From Caryophanales bacterium UBA7581 (GTDB taxonomy: Bacteria > Bacillota_I > Bacilli_A > RFN20 > CAG-826): DNA of 21,292 bases. The stretch spans positions 1 to 21,292 of the forward strand of contig DLKT01000021.1 in the NCBI GenBank assembly GCA_002477825.1, given 5' to 3'. Shown piece by piece: positions 1 through 9,100 of this stretch. Below the pieces are notes generated by a model. It saw nothing but the letters and a program-made list of their open reading frames with translations, did not search any database and was not told the DNA's origin. A program made the translations under genes and the position numbers. Position 1 is the stretch's first letter; every line of letters begins with the position of its first letter.

Positions 1-82
1 TCCTTATTTATTTCCACACTTTTCTCCTTTATTCATAAAATATATACAAAATCATTATACACGAATTTTGTAAAAATCAAAA
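1..82 (-). promoter_or_regulatory. Possible divergent promoter and start region of a leftward gene
   Basis: On the minus strand there is a perfect TATAAT (rc of 54-59). Upstream of it is a TTTTGA-like -35 (rc of 77-82, 17-bp spacer); TTGATT (rc of 75-80) is the alternative, but its spacer is only 15 bp. Downstream is an AAAGGAG ribosome binding site (rc of 24-30), followed 6 nt later by a GTG (rc of 15-17) whose frame stays open to the window edge. Too little coding sequence is visible to identify a gene; the start could also lie beyond position 1 behind a second AAGGA (rc of 1-5). Confidence 0.3.
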
Positions 83-300
83 AAGTATATAAATAATTTA
101 AATAATGTATATATAGGGGAAGAGAACTTAGCCAAACGCATCCTTAAATAAAATAGTTAAAGTTACATTACTTTTAATGAAAAAAAGAAACAAAAAGGAA
201 TAATTAAATGCAAGAATATAAGTTTACATATTGACAAAAACAAAGAAAAAAGAAAAATTGTTTAGGTAAAGAAAAAGAAAAAAATATAAAAAGACTAGTT

Positions 301-323
301 GGAAATGTTTACCAAACATTTTC
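301..323. promoter_or_regulatory. Operator-like palindrome
   Basis: The arms GGAAATGTTT (301-310) and AAACATTTTC (314-323) are complementary with one mismatch around the centre ACC. The inner 19 bp (303-321) are perfectly symmetric apart from the centre. The spacing suits a dimeric repressor or activator. The centre lacks the CG of a CcpA cre site, so another regulator is more likely. A degenerate half-site (TTTAGGTAAAG) is visible near 261-271. Confidence 0.5.
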
Positions 324-324
324 T

Positions 325-357
325 TTAAATGTCAAAAAAGTATATATTTAATGTCAA
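325..357 (+). promoter_or_regulatory. Direct repeats spaced 22 bp, AraC-type binding-site candidate
   Basis: TTAAATGTCAA (325-335) recurs as TTTAATGTCAA (347-357), identical at 10 of 11 positions and offset by 22 bp, about two helical turns. AraC-family regulators commonly bind direct repeats at about this spacing, and an AraC-type regulator is encoded at 15387-16229. Assigning the site to that regulator is inference. Confidence 0.4.
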
Positions 358-361
358 TATA

Positions 362-400
362 GGCTATGTGAAATGATAGCCCTTTCATTTAAAATGAAAG
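362..400 (+). promoter_or_regulatory. Two abutting hairpins in the 5' leader of the transporter operon
   Basis: Hairpin 1 has a perfect 6-bp stem (GGCTAT 362-367 with ATAGCC 376-381) and an 8-nt loop. Directly next to it, CTTTCATTT (382-390) and AAATGAAAG (392-400) form a perfect 9-bp inverted repeat with a 1-nt centre. The second is better seen as a DNA operator, or as a hairpin opened by a few pairs to make a loop. Both end 7 nt before the ribosome binding site, so folding could affect initiation at 422. No T-run follows, so this is not a terminator. Confidence 0.5.
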
Positions 401-421
401 TAAAGATAGGAGAAGTGTGAT

Positions 422-1399
422 ATGGAAGCTGTTTTATCAAAATCGGACATTGAAACATTATCAAGAACGCCGGCCAAAAGAAAATGGTATTCAAAGATGG
501 GCTTAGCCCTTTTTGTAATGGCGCTTCCGACTTTTATATATATTCTTATTTTCCACTATTTACCTTTAGGCGGCTTAGTGATTGCATTTAAAGATTATTC
601 TTCTTTTAAAGGTATTTTTAATTCTCCATGGACAAGCATGGGAGGTTTTAAACACTTTGTGACCTTTATGAAACAGCCTAATTTCTGGTCCATTGTGAAA
701 AACACATTAGTGTTATCGGTTGCGTCGATTATATTTAACTCGATTCTTCCTATTATTTATGCCCTAATTTTAAATGAAGTTCGTATTAAAAAAGTGAAAC
801 GTGTTATTCAAACCATCATGTATGCACCTTACTTTATTTCTGTTTCGGTTTTAGTAGGTATGTTATTTGCTTTCTTTAAAACCGATAGTGGTATCTTTAC
901 TCGTTTATTTGCGTTCTTTGGATTTAATGCCGCAAACTTGATGGAAAACCCTGATTACTTCTGTATGATTTACGTCGTTTCTGGTTTATGGCAGGGATTA
1001 GGCTGGTGGTCCATTGTTTATATGGGCTCGCTCGCTAACGTAGATCCTAACTTACACGACGCCGCAACGATTGATGGAGCAGGTAGATTTAGAAGAATTA
1101 TTTATGTTAATCTTCCCCAAATTATCCCACTTGCAATTATCATGTTCATTATGTCTGTAGGTAATATTTTAAGCGTAGGTTTTGAAAAAGTATACTTGAT
1201 GCAGTTAAGCACCAACCTTTCTTCTTCCGAAATCATCGCGACGTATGTTTATAACATTTCCTTCCCTAAAGGCTCTTCTGGGGTAGCGCAATTCTCGTAT
1301 GCAACCGCAATTGGCTTATTTAATTCGGTAGTGAATATCATCATTTTGTGTATCGCAAACTTTGTTTCGAAAAAAGTTTCCGATAACTCACTATGGTAG
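422..1399 (+). CDS. Sugar ABC transporter permease, LplB-like
   Basis: Integral membrane subunit of a CUT1-type carbohydrate importer, 325 aa. About six hydrophobic segments are visible, the first near residues 28-55. The cytoplasmic EAA loop that contacts the ATPase is seen around residues 211-232, with the core HDAATIDGAGRFRRI followed by a LPQ motif. Length and the N-terminal WYLFALPTFIYILIF-like opening fit the LplB/YteP family that imports complex oligosaccharides. The start at 422 has AGGAGA 8 nt upstream. The next permease begins 13 nt after the stop, so the two are co-transcribed and should form a heterodimer. The exact substrate cannot be read from the permease; the context suggests oligosaccharides from the beta-helix and GH enzymes encoded downstream. 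Confidence 0.93.
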   Translation: MEAVLSKSDIETLSRTPAKRKWYSKMGLALFVMALPTFIYILIFHYLPLGGLVIAFKDYSSFKGIFNSPWTSMGGFKHFVTFMKQPNFWSIVKNTLVLSVASIIFNSILPIIYALILNEVRIKKVKRVIQTIMYAPYFISVSVLVGMLFAFFKTDSGIFTRLFAFFGFNAANLMENPDYFCMIYVVSGLWQGLGWWSIVYMGSLANVDPNLHDAATIDGAGRFRRIIYVNLPQIIPLAIIMFIMSVGNILSVGFEKVYLMQLSTNLSSSEIIATYVYNISFPKGSSGVAQFSYATAIGLFNSVVNIIILCIANFVSKKVSDNSLW

Positions 1400-1400
1400 A

Positions 1401-1406
1401 AAGGAG
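1401..1406 (+). promoter_or_regulatory. Ribosome binding site fixing the start of the second permease
   Basis: AAGGAG lies 6 nt before the ATG at 1413 and 2 nt after the previous stop. An in-frame ATG exists upstream at 1362, but it lies inside the first permease gene and would add 17 polar residues unlike the family N-terminus. Confidence 0.85.
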
Positions 1407-1412
1407 AAAGAC

Positions 1413-2279
1413 ATGAATATTACACGCACAAAAAGCGATAAAGTATTCGATATTGTGATTATCGTCATCGTATCTATTATTGCTTTATTATTCTTATTTC
1501 CTTTATTAAATGTTCTGGCTTCTTCTTTTTCTTCCCCGGATCAAATTGTTGCAGGTAACGTTGGCCTTTTTCCACAACAATTTACATTAAGCGGATATAA
1601 ATACATTTTTAAAGAAGCAAAGATTTGGCGCGGCTTCTGGAATTCTGTGAAATATACCTTTATTGGAACGATTATTCAAGTATCCTGCCAAATGTTATGT
1701 GCTTATCCACTTTCTAGAAAAGATTTTAAAGGAAGAAAATTCTTAAACCTTTTCTTAGTACTCACGATGTTCTTATCAGGTGGTATGATTCCAACCTATT
1801 TGTTAATTAACCAACTCCATTTATATAACACGGTGTGGGCAATCATTCTTCCTGGTTGTATTTCCGTATTCAACATTATTGTTATTCGTACTTATATGGA
1901 ATCATCGATTCCTAAGGAATTACAAGAAGCAGCAATGATTGATGGATGTGGAGATGTGAGAATCTTTACTCGCATTGTACTTCCATTATGTAGACCGATT
2001 ATTGCCGTTATGATTCTATATGCGGTTGTCGGCTACTGGAATTCTTATTTTAACGCATTAATGTATGTACAAGATGTGAATTTGATGCCATTACAAAATG
2101 TTTTAAATAGTATCTTAATTTCTAACGAATCGTCATTAGGCTCTGGTACGGATGTCAATTTATCGGAGCAATTAAAATATGTCACGATTGTTGTTTCTTC
2201 ATTACCGCTTTTAATCATTTATCCTTTCTTCCAAAAGTATTTCGAGAAAGGTGTTACGATTGGCGGAGTCAAAGGATAA
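1413..2279 (+). CDS. Sugar ABC transporter permease, YtcP/LplC-like
   Basis: Second membrane subunit of the importer, 288 aa when started at 1413 on the strength of the well-placed AAGGAG. Several membrane segments are visible, the first in the stretch after KSDKVFDIVIIVIVSIIALL. The EAA loop lies around residues 170-192 (core LQEAAMIDGCGD, then RIVLPLCRPI). The C-terminus ending in KGVTIGGVKG is typical of the YtcP/LplC permeases that pair with LplB-type partners. The stop codon overlaps the AAGGAGG that serves the next gene, which points to translational coupling with the binding protein. No ATPase gene accompanies these permeases; relatives commonly share an MsmX/UgpC-type ATPase encoded elsewhere. 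Confidence 0.93.
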   Translation: MNITRTKSDKVFDIVIIVIVSIIALLFLFPLLNVLASSFSSPDQIVAGNVGLFPQQFTLSGYKYIFKEAKIWRGFWNSVKYTFIGTIIQVSCQMLCAYPLSRKDFKGRKFLNLFLVLTMFLSGGMIPTYLLINQLHLYNTVWAIILPGCISVFNIIVIRTYMESSIPKELQEAAMIDGCGDVRIFTRIVLPLCRPIIAVMILYAVVGYWNSYFNALMYVQDVNLMPLQNVLNSILISNESSLGSGTDVNLSEQLKYVTIVVSSLPLLIIYPFFQKYFEKGVTIGGVKG

Positions 2280-2291
2280 GGAGGGAAAAAT

Positions 2292-4028
2292 ATGAAAAAA
2301 AGTACAGTTACTAGTTTACTTGTTTCTTTATTAACTTTAGGTGCACTTGTTGGGTGTGGAGGATCAGGAACAAGTTATGATCCAGACAACTTTTTACCTA
2401 ACGGTACGGAAGATAATCCTTACCGTATCGTAAAAGAGCCAGTCACGATTAAAATCTTTGCCCCACATAGTGCAAGTAACCCCGAATATAGCGAACAAAG
2501 AATGTTCACTTATCTTTCCGAAATTACGGGATTAAATTTTGAATTTACCACACCGGATACTTCTTCTTATTCAGGAGCAAGAGCGAGTGTTTGGAATTCA
2601 AGTTCGACCATTCCTGATTTGTTCTTATTTAATAATTCTATTGCGGAATTAGTCAGTTATGCGGAAAATGGATACGATGCTTATGTCCCATTTAATGATG
2701 ATAATTATTCTTATACAGTAGGCGGACAAAAGATTGAAGTAGGTAACTTAATTGATAACTATATGCCTAACTATAAAGCTGGATTAGAAAGCAACTTTGG
2801 CGTTGATCGTTCTAAAGAAGATGCCGTGAAAGTAGCGTCTTTAGATGATGGAACCATGTATTCTACTTTATCTGTTTCTGACGTAGCGCGTGATTTAACC
2901 TTTAAAATGTTTATTAACCAAAAATGGATTGATGAAATCAATAATGGTTATGGCGGATATAAAGGAAAGAAATTACCAAACGCTAACGAAATTAAAACGG
3001 CAGAAGAACTATTAAATATTTTAAGAGCGTTTAAAGAATTAGACGCAAATGGAAACGGTAATCCAAATGATGAAGTTCCTATCACTTCTAAATCATTAGA
3101 ACACTTAAGAAATTTCATTTTAGCGAGTTATGGTTATGTTCAACCAGCCGCCGAAATTGAAAGCGACTATTCAAAATTTACTTATGTGCCTTATACCGAA
3201 GCGTATCGTAAATACTTACAATTTATGAACACTTTATGGAAAGAAGGCTTAATGGATAGCGATACATTCTCCAATAAAACCGATACGCAAATTGCCCAAA
3301 AAGGACAAGCCAATCGTTTAGGTTGCTTTATTGGCGCAGCGGCTTACTTAGTCGTTGGATATGACTATGAAAAAGATTATACCACTTTTGGACCATTAAC
3401 TTCTTCTTACTATACAGGAACACCATTACAACTTGGTTTTGGCTATTTCCAAGCCGATGGAACTTCTATTCCTCAACATTCCGTTTATGTAAGAGAGGTT
3501 GCAAGACTTATCGATATTATGTATAGCGACTTAGGAAAACAATTAATTTCTTATGGCGTTGAAGGTGAAAACTGGACCTGGGATGATGACGCACATACTT
3601 CTTGGACCTTCCATGTTCCTGAAACTTGGACGGGTAACCAAGAGCAATACCGCGCGACAATCACACCTAACGTTAACAGTGCTTCGGCTTTATATTGGTC
3701 CAAAGACTTCGTTGAAAAAATGAATGATGATATCATTCGTGAATTAAATGAAATGTCACAAATTTATGTACCTTACTTAAAGAGACCGGAACCCGGTGAA
3801 ATTAAGATGACCGGTGCTGAATATGACGCAATTAGTACCATCAAAGCGGCGCTTGATCCACAATTAACTTATTTAGAATCTTGCTATGTTCGTGGAGCAG
3901 AGAACTGTGATCCTTATGACGAGGCAAGCTGGAATAAATTTGTTAATGCTTTAAAAGGCTACCGTGCTGATGAACTTCTCGGTTACTATAACGCTGCTTT
4001 AGAACGCTACAAAGCAAAACAAGCTTAA
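2292..4028 (+). CDS. Sugar ABC transporter substrate-binding lipoprotein, LplA-like
   Basis: Extracellular solute-binding protein, 578 aa. Residues 1-21 form a lipoprotein signal peptide ending in the lipobox LVGC, with the acylated Cys at position 22. A short GGSGTS linker follows, then a two-lobed periplasmic-binding fold. The large size and the N-terminal pattern (TIKIFAPHSAS...FTYLSEITGLNFEFTTPD in pieces) match the long LplA/YtcQ-type family-1 binding proteins that go with LplB/YtcP permeases. It should capture an oligosaccharide outside the membrane and hand it to the two permeases. AAGGAGG at 2278-2284 is 7 nt before the ATG. The stop is followed 12 nt later by the first beta-helix gene, so the binding protein and surface glycan proteins share a transcript. 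Confidence 0.9.
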   Translation: MKKSTVTSLLVSLLTLGALVGCGGSGTSYDPDNFLPNGTEDNPYRIVKEPVTIKIFAPHSASNPEYSEQRMFTYLSEITGLNFEFTTPDTSSYSGARASVWNSSSTIPDLFLFNNSIAELVSYAENGYDAYVPFNDDNYSYTVGGQKIEVGNLIDNYMPNYKAGLESNFGVDRSKEDAVKVASLDDGTMYSTLSVSDVARDLTFKMFINQKWIDEINNGYGGYKGKKLPNANEIKTAEELLNILRAFKELDANGNGNPNDEVPITSKSLEHLRNFILASYGYVQPAAEIESDYSKFTYVPYTEAYRKYLQFMNTLWKEGLMDSDTFSNKTDTQIAQKGQANRLGCFIGAAAYLVVGYDYEKDYTTFGPLTSSYYTGTPLQLGFGYFQADGTSIPQHSVYVREVARLIDIMYSDLGKQLISYGVEGENWTWDDDAHTSWTFHVPETWTGNQEQYRATITPNVNSASALYWSKDFVEKMNDDIIRELNEMSQIYVPYLKRPEPGEIKMTGAEYDAISTIKAALDPQLTYLESCYVRGAENCDPYDEASWNKFVNALKGYRADELLGYYNAALERYKAKQA

Positions 4029-4040
4029 GGAGAATAAGTT

Positions 4041-6107
4041 ATGAAATCAACAAGAAAAAAAGCCTTATTTCTTCTTGCTTTAGCTTCCACAGCTTTAATG
4101 GCTTGTGGTCAGACGGAGACGCCATCGACGAGTGTTGAACCGACAACATCGGTAACACCAACAACGTCGGAACCATCTTCCAATACGACTCCCACGCCAT
4201 CTACGTCAACACCAGAACCATCAACTTCGACAGTAGAGGGACCTGAAATGAATACAAGTGATGCTTTAAAACTTTTAAATGGTAGTCCGTATTCAAACCC
4301 AATGCGCTTTAAAGAAAATCTAGGATTATCTAATCCTTCTATGGTTGGTGTTGATAAAGAACGCTTTGAAAATGAATGGGTAGATGAAGTACCAGAAGAA
4401 GGAACCATTTATCTAGCGGAAGATTTAGGAATTACCGAAGATGCGATTAACAATTCGGGTACACTTTCACTTTTCTTAAATAGCATTAAAAATGTTGAAG
4501 GTAACAAAATCATTAAATTTAAAAGTGGAACTTATCCATTCTCCGCGAAAGTGGACACGGTAGGTATTGAAAATCTTTATTTAGTCGGCGAAGACAATAC
4601 CAACTTTGTCTATTCAGGTTGGGGTACCTATTTTGATGCAAGAGCGGCGAAAAACATTCATATCATTAACATTAATTTCGATATGAAATATTCGCCTACC
4701 ATTGCAGGTAAAATTAAACGTTTTACCGAGGGTAGTGGTTCTACTGTTGTTTATATTGATGTTCCTCAAGAATTCGACTTAACCCAAAGCCTTTACACCA
4801 ATTGGGAAGGCAAATACGGTTCTTATATGGAATGCTATTTGGATGAAAATACAGGAAAGTATGTTCCGGATCGAAATGGCAACTTAGTGTATAATACCCC
4901 AACGGGAAGTACCAATACTGGATATAAAGGAATTCTAGGTGTTTCATATGATAACGCCAATAGAGAACTTGCGATTACCATTAATCAAAAATTTGTATGG
5001 GATACGTATAAAACGCCTGTTATAGGAAAAATGGTTTCCTTTGCTTATACCATGTATGACAATTTTGGCTTCTATTACCAAGATTGTGAAGAAGTTTATA
5101 TGGAACACGTGAATGTTTATGTAGCAGGTGGTATGGGCCTTAGAGCAGACCGCGGTAAAAACTTCTATTTAAATCATGTAAGTTATGCACCGAAAGAAGG
5201 CTCAGCAAGAATTATGACTTGCACTGCGGATATCATTCACACCATTGGTGTCGAAGGTGATTTACAAATCACAAACTGTCGTTTGGCGGGTAGTCATGAT
5301 GATGCATTAAACATTAAATCTTTTTATTTAAAGATTACAGATGTTAATGCAAGCGCTAGAGAAATCAGTGTTTCACAAACCCAAAATGAATGTCCAATCA
5401 ATAATTACGAAGTGGGTGATACCATCGATGTATATGATACTGATGTTATGGGACTTGTTGACACCTTCAAAATTGTAGATGTAGTCAAACAAGGAACAAG
5501 CTTCACATTTACAGTTGATAAACGTCCATCCAAAAAGATCGTTGAAGGATTATGTGTGGGAAATGATACAAAATCCACGAGAATGAAACTCAATAATACG
5601 ATTATTGAAAATAAAAGAAACCGGGGTATTTTGTTACAAACCCGTTATTCTGAAATTACCAATTGTACGTTCCAAAACGTTGTGATGGGACCAATCCAAG
5701 TTTTAGCGGTTAACGATACTTTTAGAGAAGCTATCGTACCGAAGAATATTCTCATCGCTAATAACAAATTTTTAAACAACATGGGCACAGACTTAGCTAT
5801 CTTTGCCTATGGAAATGGAACTTCAGATTATACAAGTGGCACCATTCAAGGTGTTGAAGTGGAAAACAATTACTTCTATAACGGATCAGGTAATGCGATT
5901 TGGTTACTCGCAAATGGAGGTACCAAAGTTCATAACAATTTGATCCATTATACGAAAAAAGTCTCTTCATTATTGGTTAGAGTCGTTGGCTCAAGTGATG
6001 TCAATGTTTCTAATAACGTCTTCTACACAACGCTCGATATTACATTATCAAGCAATGTAGATTGTACGAACTATGTTGAAAAAGATAACGAAAAGAAAGG
6101 GGCATAG
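4041..6107 (+). CDS. Right-handed beta-helix lipoprotein, GH110-like candidate glycosidase
   Basis: Surface lipoprotein, 688 aa. A signal peptide with lipobox LMAC (Cys 22) is followed by an S/T/P-rich linker to about residue 69, then a parallel beta-helix with many N-N-x-F turns. The key stretch is TADIIH (Asp397), then 23 residues later SHDDALNIK (Asp420, Asp421), then ENKRNRGILLQTR (residues 523-535) and a further ANNKF turn. Seen directly: this order and spacing. Known, from memory: GH110 alpha-1,3-galactosidases are beta-helices with three catalytic Asp residues, one single and a DD pair, at the same spacing, followed by an N-R-x-RG-[IV]-L motif. Inferred: an exo-acting galactosidase or related enzyme trimming a glycan outside the cell. 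The next gene encodes a paralogue, and both share an SPYSN motif near the domain start. A pectate-lyase-like or purely binding role is the alternative. RBS AAGGAGA is at 4027-4033. Confidence 0.68.
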   Translation: MKSTRKKALFLLALASTALMACGQTETPSTSVEPTTSVTPTTSEPSSNTTPTPSTSTPEPSTSTVEGPEMNTSDALKLLNGSPYSNPMRFKENLGLSNPSMVGVDKERFENEWVDEVPEEGTIYLAEDLGITEDAINNSGTLSLFLNSIKNVEGNKIIKFKSGTYPFSAKVDTVGIENLYLVGEDNTNFVYSGWGTYFDARAAKNIHIININFDMKYSPTIAGKIKRFTEGSGSTVVYIDVPQEFDLTQSLYTNWEGKYGSYMECYLDENTGKYVPDRNGNLVYNTPTGSTNTGYKGILGVSYDNANRELAITINQKFVWDTYKTPVIGKMVSFAYTMYDNFGFYYQDCEEVYMEHVNVYVAGGMGLRADRGKNFYLNHVSYAPKEGSARIMTCTADIIHTIGVEGDLQITNCRLAGSHDDALNIKSFYLKITDVNASAREISVSQTQNECPINNYEVGDTIDVYDTDVMGLVDTFKIVDVVKQGTSFTFTVDKRPSKKIVEGLCVGNDTKSTRMKLNNTIIENKRNRGILLQTRYSEITNCTFQNVVMGPIQVLAVNDTFREAIVPKNILIANNKFLNNMGTDLAIFAYGNGTSDYTSGTIQGVEVENNYFYNGSGNAIWLLANGGTKVHNNLIHYTKKVSSLLVRVVGSSDVNVSNNVFYTTLDITLSSNVDCTNYVEKDNEKKGA
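4107..4247 (+). repeat. S/T/P-rich low-complexity linker coding repeat
   Basis: Codons 23-69 of the first beta-helix gene encode repeated TPST, EPTTS and TPTTS units that tether the enzyme domain away from the lipidated Cys. The DNA shows recurring ACATC, ACCAAC and CCATC words. Such stretches are prone to slippage and length variation. Confidence 0.7.
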
Positions 6108-6110
6108 AAA

Positions 6111-9100
6111 ATGAAAAAAAGATACGCAATTCCTTTGACGATTTCCATGTTATTTGTTCTTGGCGTCACTGCGTGTGGAAAAACCGACAAACCCACAACA
6201 TCATCTACAACTGTGGTTGAAGAAGTACATGTAGAAACAGTCAATCTTACCGCTAGTGAATCGGCTTTGAAAGTTGGTGAAACTTTACAATTAAATGTAG
6301 AAGTTTTACCGGCAAATGCAACGAACAAAAAAGTAACTTATTCTTGCGATAATGAAAAAGCAGAAGTTTCTTCTTTAGGTGTAGTTACCGCTAAAGAAGT
6401 AGGAACTGTAACCATTACCGCTACAGCAGAAGATAATGGTGTAAAAGGAACACTGACGCTTCAAATTTTAGAAAATAATCCTTACTCCAACTTAGATATT
6501 AAGGATTATGCAGCAGCTTTAGAATCATCACCTTATAGTAATAGCCAATTAAGTGGAAAAGAAAAATATGGCTTATCAAATGGTGGTGCTGTTGGTGTAA
6601 ATCAAGAATTAATCGTAGAAAAATACGCTACGATTGCCGATAGTGAAGTTGGTGCTGATAACATTATTTCAGTAGAAAGTATCGCTTTAAGTGATGTGAA
6701 TGCTTATTTTACCGATGTGACTGAACTCAATAACTACTATAAAATTCAAACCGCCATTTATAAAGCTAAGGCTTTAAATGACGCAGGTAAAACCGCTAAA
6801 ATCAAATTCCCAGGTGGTACCTTGAATGTAGAAGCTTATCTATCAGCTTCTGATAAGGCCTTTGTCCTTTCAGGATTAAATGGAACCTATTTTGAAGGAA
6901 ATAATACGACCATTGCGATTGAAACCAAAGATCTCAACTGGAAAGGTTATTTAAATATTACAGATTGTAAGAATATCCATTTCAATGATATTAATTTCGA
7001 CACTATTCTTCCTTCTAATTTAACAGGTAAAGTTGTTGACGGAAACGTTTATGATGATAACTATTTAACCTTAGAAGTTGATCCAGAATTTAATCCATTA
7101 ATGGAAATTATTGAAACAAGAAGCAGTAAACCTCGTATGCGTTCCTGGGTGGAATTTAATCAAAACACCAAGACACCTTTAGATGGTGGTAACTTCTTAG
7201 TTGACGATTTTAGTTCTTATGAAATTACTAAGAGCGCTTCTAATGTCTACACTTTAAAAGTGAATTTCTCAACAGGTGGAAAAACTCGTCCAAGAAATGG
7301 CACTTTAGTCTCTGTTCAATTCTCTCAATATGACGCTGTCGGTATTAATATCGGTAGTGCAGAAAACATTTATTTAGAAAATGTGCAAATGTACCATGCT
7401 TCTGGTATGGGATTAGTGGCACAAACATCAACGAATTTATATGTGAACCGCTTTGCTTTAAAAATTAAAGAGGGTAGCAATTCATTAATGACAGCCACTG
7501 CAGATGCTATGCACTTTAACTTATTACATGGCAATGTACATATTACCAATTCTTTAATTGAATATTCTCATGATGATGCTTTAAACATCAAATATGGTTT
7601 CTGGTATAAATTAGTAGAAACAGGAACAGGTTCTGAACGTTGGATTAGTGTCAACAAAATTTCGGGTGGTATTAAAGAACCCGTCGTTGGTGACAAAGTT
7701 CAAATTTATGATGAACAAACCTTTGAAGGTCATAACCCAAGTGCAGGATATTACACCATTACAAGTGTAGAAACAACGCCAAGTGGTTATAAACTCGGTG
7801 TGAAAGAAAGATTATCTGGTGCCAGTGAATGGGGCTCTTGTCGAGTTACCTTTGTTTCTGACACTCCAGACTTTGTCTTCTCTAACAATATCGTAAGAAA
7901 TAAAAGAAATCGTGGCGTATTAGTGCAAGTACCTAACGCAACGATTGAAAATAATGCCTTTATGTACGTTGGACATGGCTCCTTACAAATTGCTTCCGCA
8001 ATGGATAAATTTAATGAAGCCACTTTAGCCCAAGGCACTACCGTTAAAAATAATAAATTTATCGGTAACTGTTATACCAAACCAGGTCCATTATACGGAG
8101 ATATCTCTATCTTTGCGATTGCAAGTAATGGCTCTGTCGCTCCAAAAGGAACCATGCATGATATGCTCATTGAAAACAACTTTGTTTCAAGAAATGGTAA
8201 TGCTGCTGTTTCCTTCCGTGGTGTTGGTGCTTCAACAGTAAAAGATAACTTATTTAATGATACAAGTTATACCCAACCTTCTGGTGATGCGATGAATACC
8301 ATTTTCCAACTCACCAATTGTACGAATGTTACCATTCAAGGAAACTATAGTAATTACACATTAGGTAATGGCTTAAGCGGATTAACCTTTGAAGGTACGA
8401 CCGCTCCAAGTGATGTGACACAAATTGATAACGTGAACATCAAAGAACGTGAAAATGGCGAAGCAGGCCCAATCGTCCAAGTTGCCAAAACAACCAAGAC
8501 GATTACTATTGACGGAAATCTTTCCGATTGGGATGATGCTAACGCCTTAGATATAGCTATCGATGGTGTATCCGATGCAGAAGGCACCGAACGTACACTC
8601 GCCGAACTCAGTGATCACTTTGGCATCAATAAGTTAAAGATGACATGGGATGATAAAGGAATTTACTTTGCATTCGATATCTTTGATAACCTTCTTGATG
8701 TAAGAACAGTGAATGATTTCTGGTTAGGTGACTGTGTAGAGTTATTCATGTCTACTGTCGTCGATTTACCAAGTGCCGATATGCAAATCTATAAAGATTA
8801 TGAAGATGAAGGCGTCCTCCAAGTCGCGTTTGCACCAACTTGGTCAAGCAGCAACTATTTAGCAGTAGGAAGATCCAGATCAAAAACAGCTTACGCTCAA
8901 AACAGCAGTATGATTCAAACTTCATTCACGACATCATCTGATGGATATGTTGGCGAAGTCCTCATTCCATTCACCTATGCTCCTGAATTCAAAGCGAAGA
9001 TTGATGCTGGTAAGCAAATTGATATGGCTATTGTCGTAGCTGATGCTGAAAGAACTAAGATGGGCATTAAACGTGTACAAGCAGGAAATATTCCTCACTT

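Larger units (their letters stand above)
120..421 (+). promoter_or_regulatory. AT-rich gene-free control region upstream of the transporter operon
   Basis: No gene is supported in this 300-nt stretch, which is dominated by A-rich runs. It contains a TTGACA at 231-236 without a matching -10 at normal spacing, the palindrome at 301-323, the direct repeats at 325-357 and the paired hairpins at 362-400, all listed separately. A TATATT at 343-348 is the nearest -10-like element, but it lacks a good -35, as would suit an activator-dependent promoter. A ribosome binding site AGGAGA at 408-413 lies 8 nt before the ATG at 422. Confidence 0.5.

Noticed and set aside
231..259. TTGACA as the main promoter -35
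   Set aside because: At 16-18 bp spacing only AAAAAT/AAAATT-like hexamers are found, not a -10.
301..323. CcpA cre site
   Set aside because: The palindrome centre is ACC without the CG core and the flanks do not fit the cre consensus.
1362..1412. Upstream in-frame ATG for the second permease
   Set aside because: It lies inside the first permease gene, has no ribosome binding site and adds an unlikely N-terminus; ATG 1413 has AAGGAG at 6 nt.
4109..4408. Minus-strand open frame of 99 codons
   Set aside because: Antisense to the S/T/P linker of the first beta-helix protein; repetitive V/D/G composition mirrors that linker and no ribosome binding site or promoter is apparent.
6071..6328. Minus-strand open frame across a gene junction
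   Set aside because: Opposes two well-supported + strand genes; no recognisable domain.
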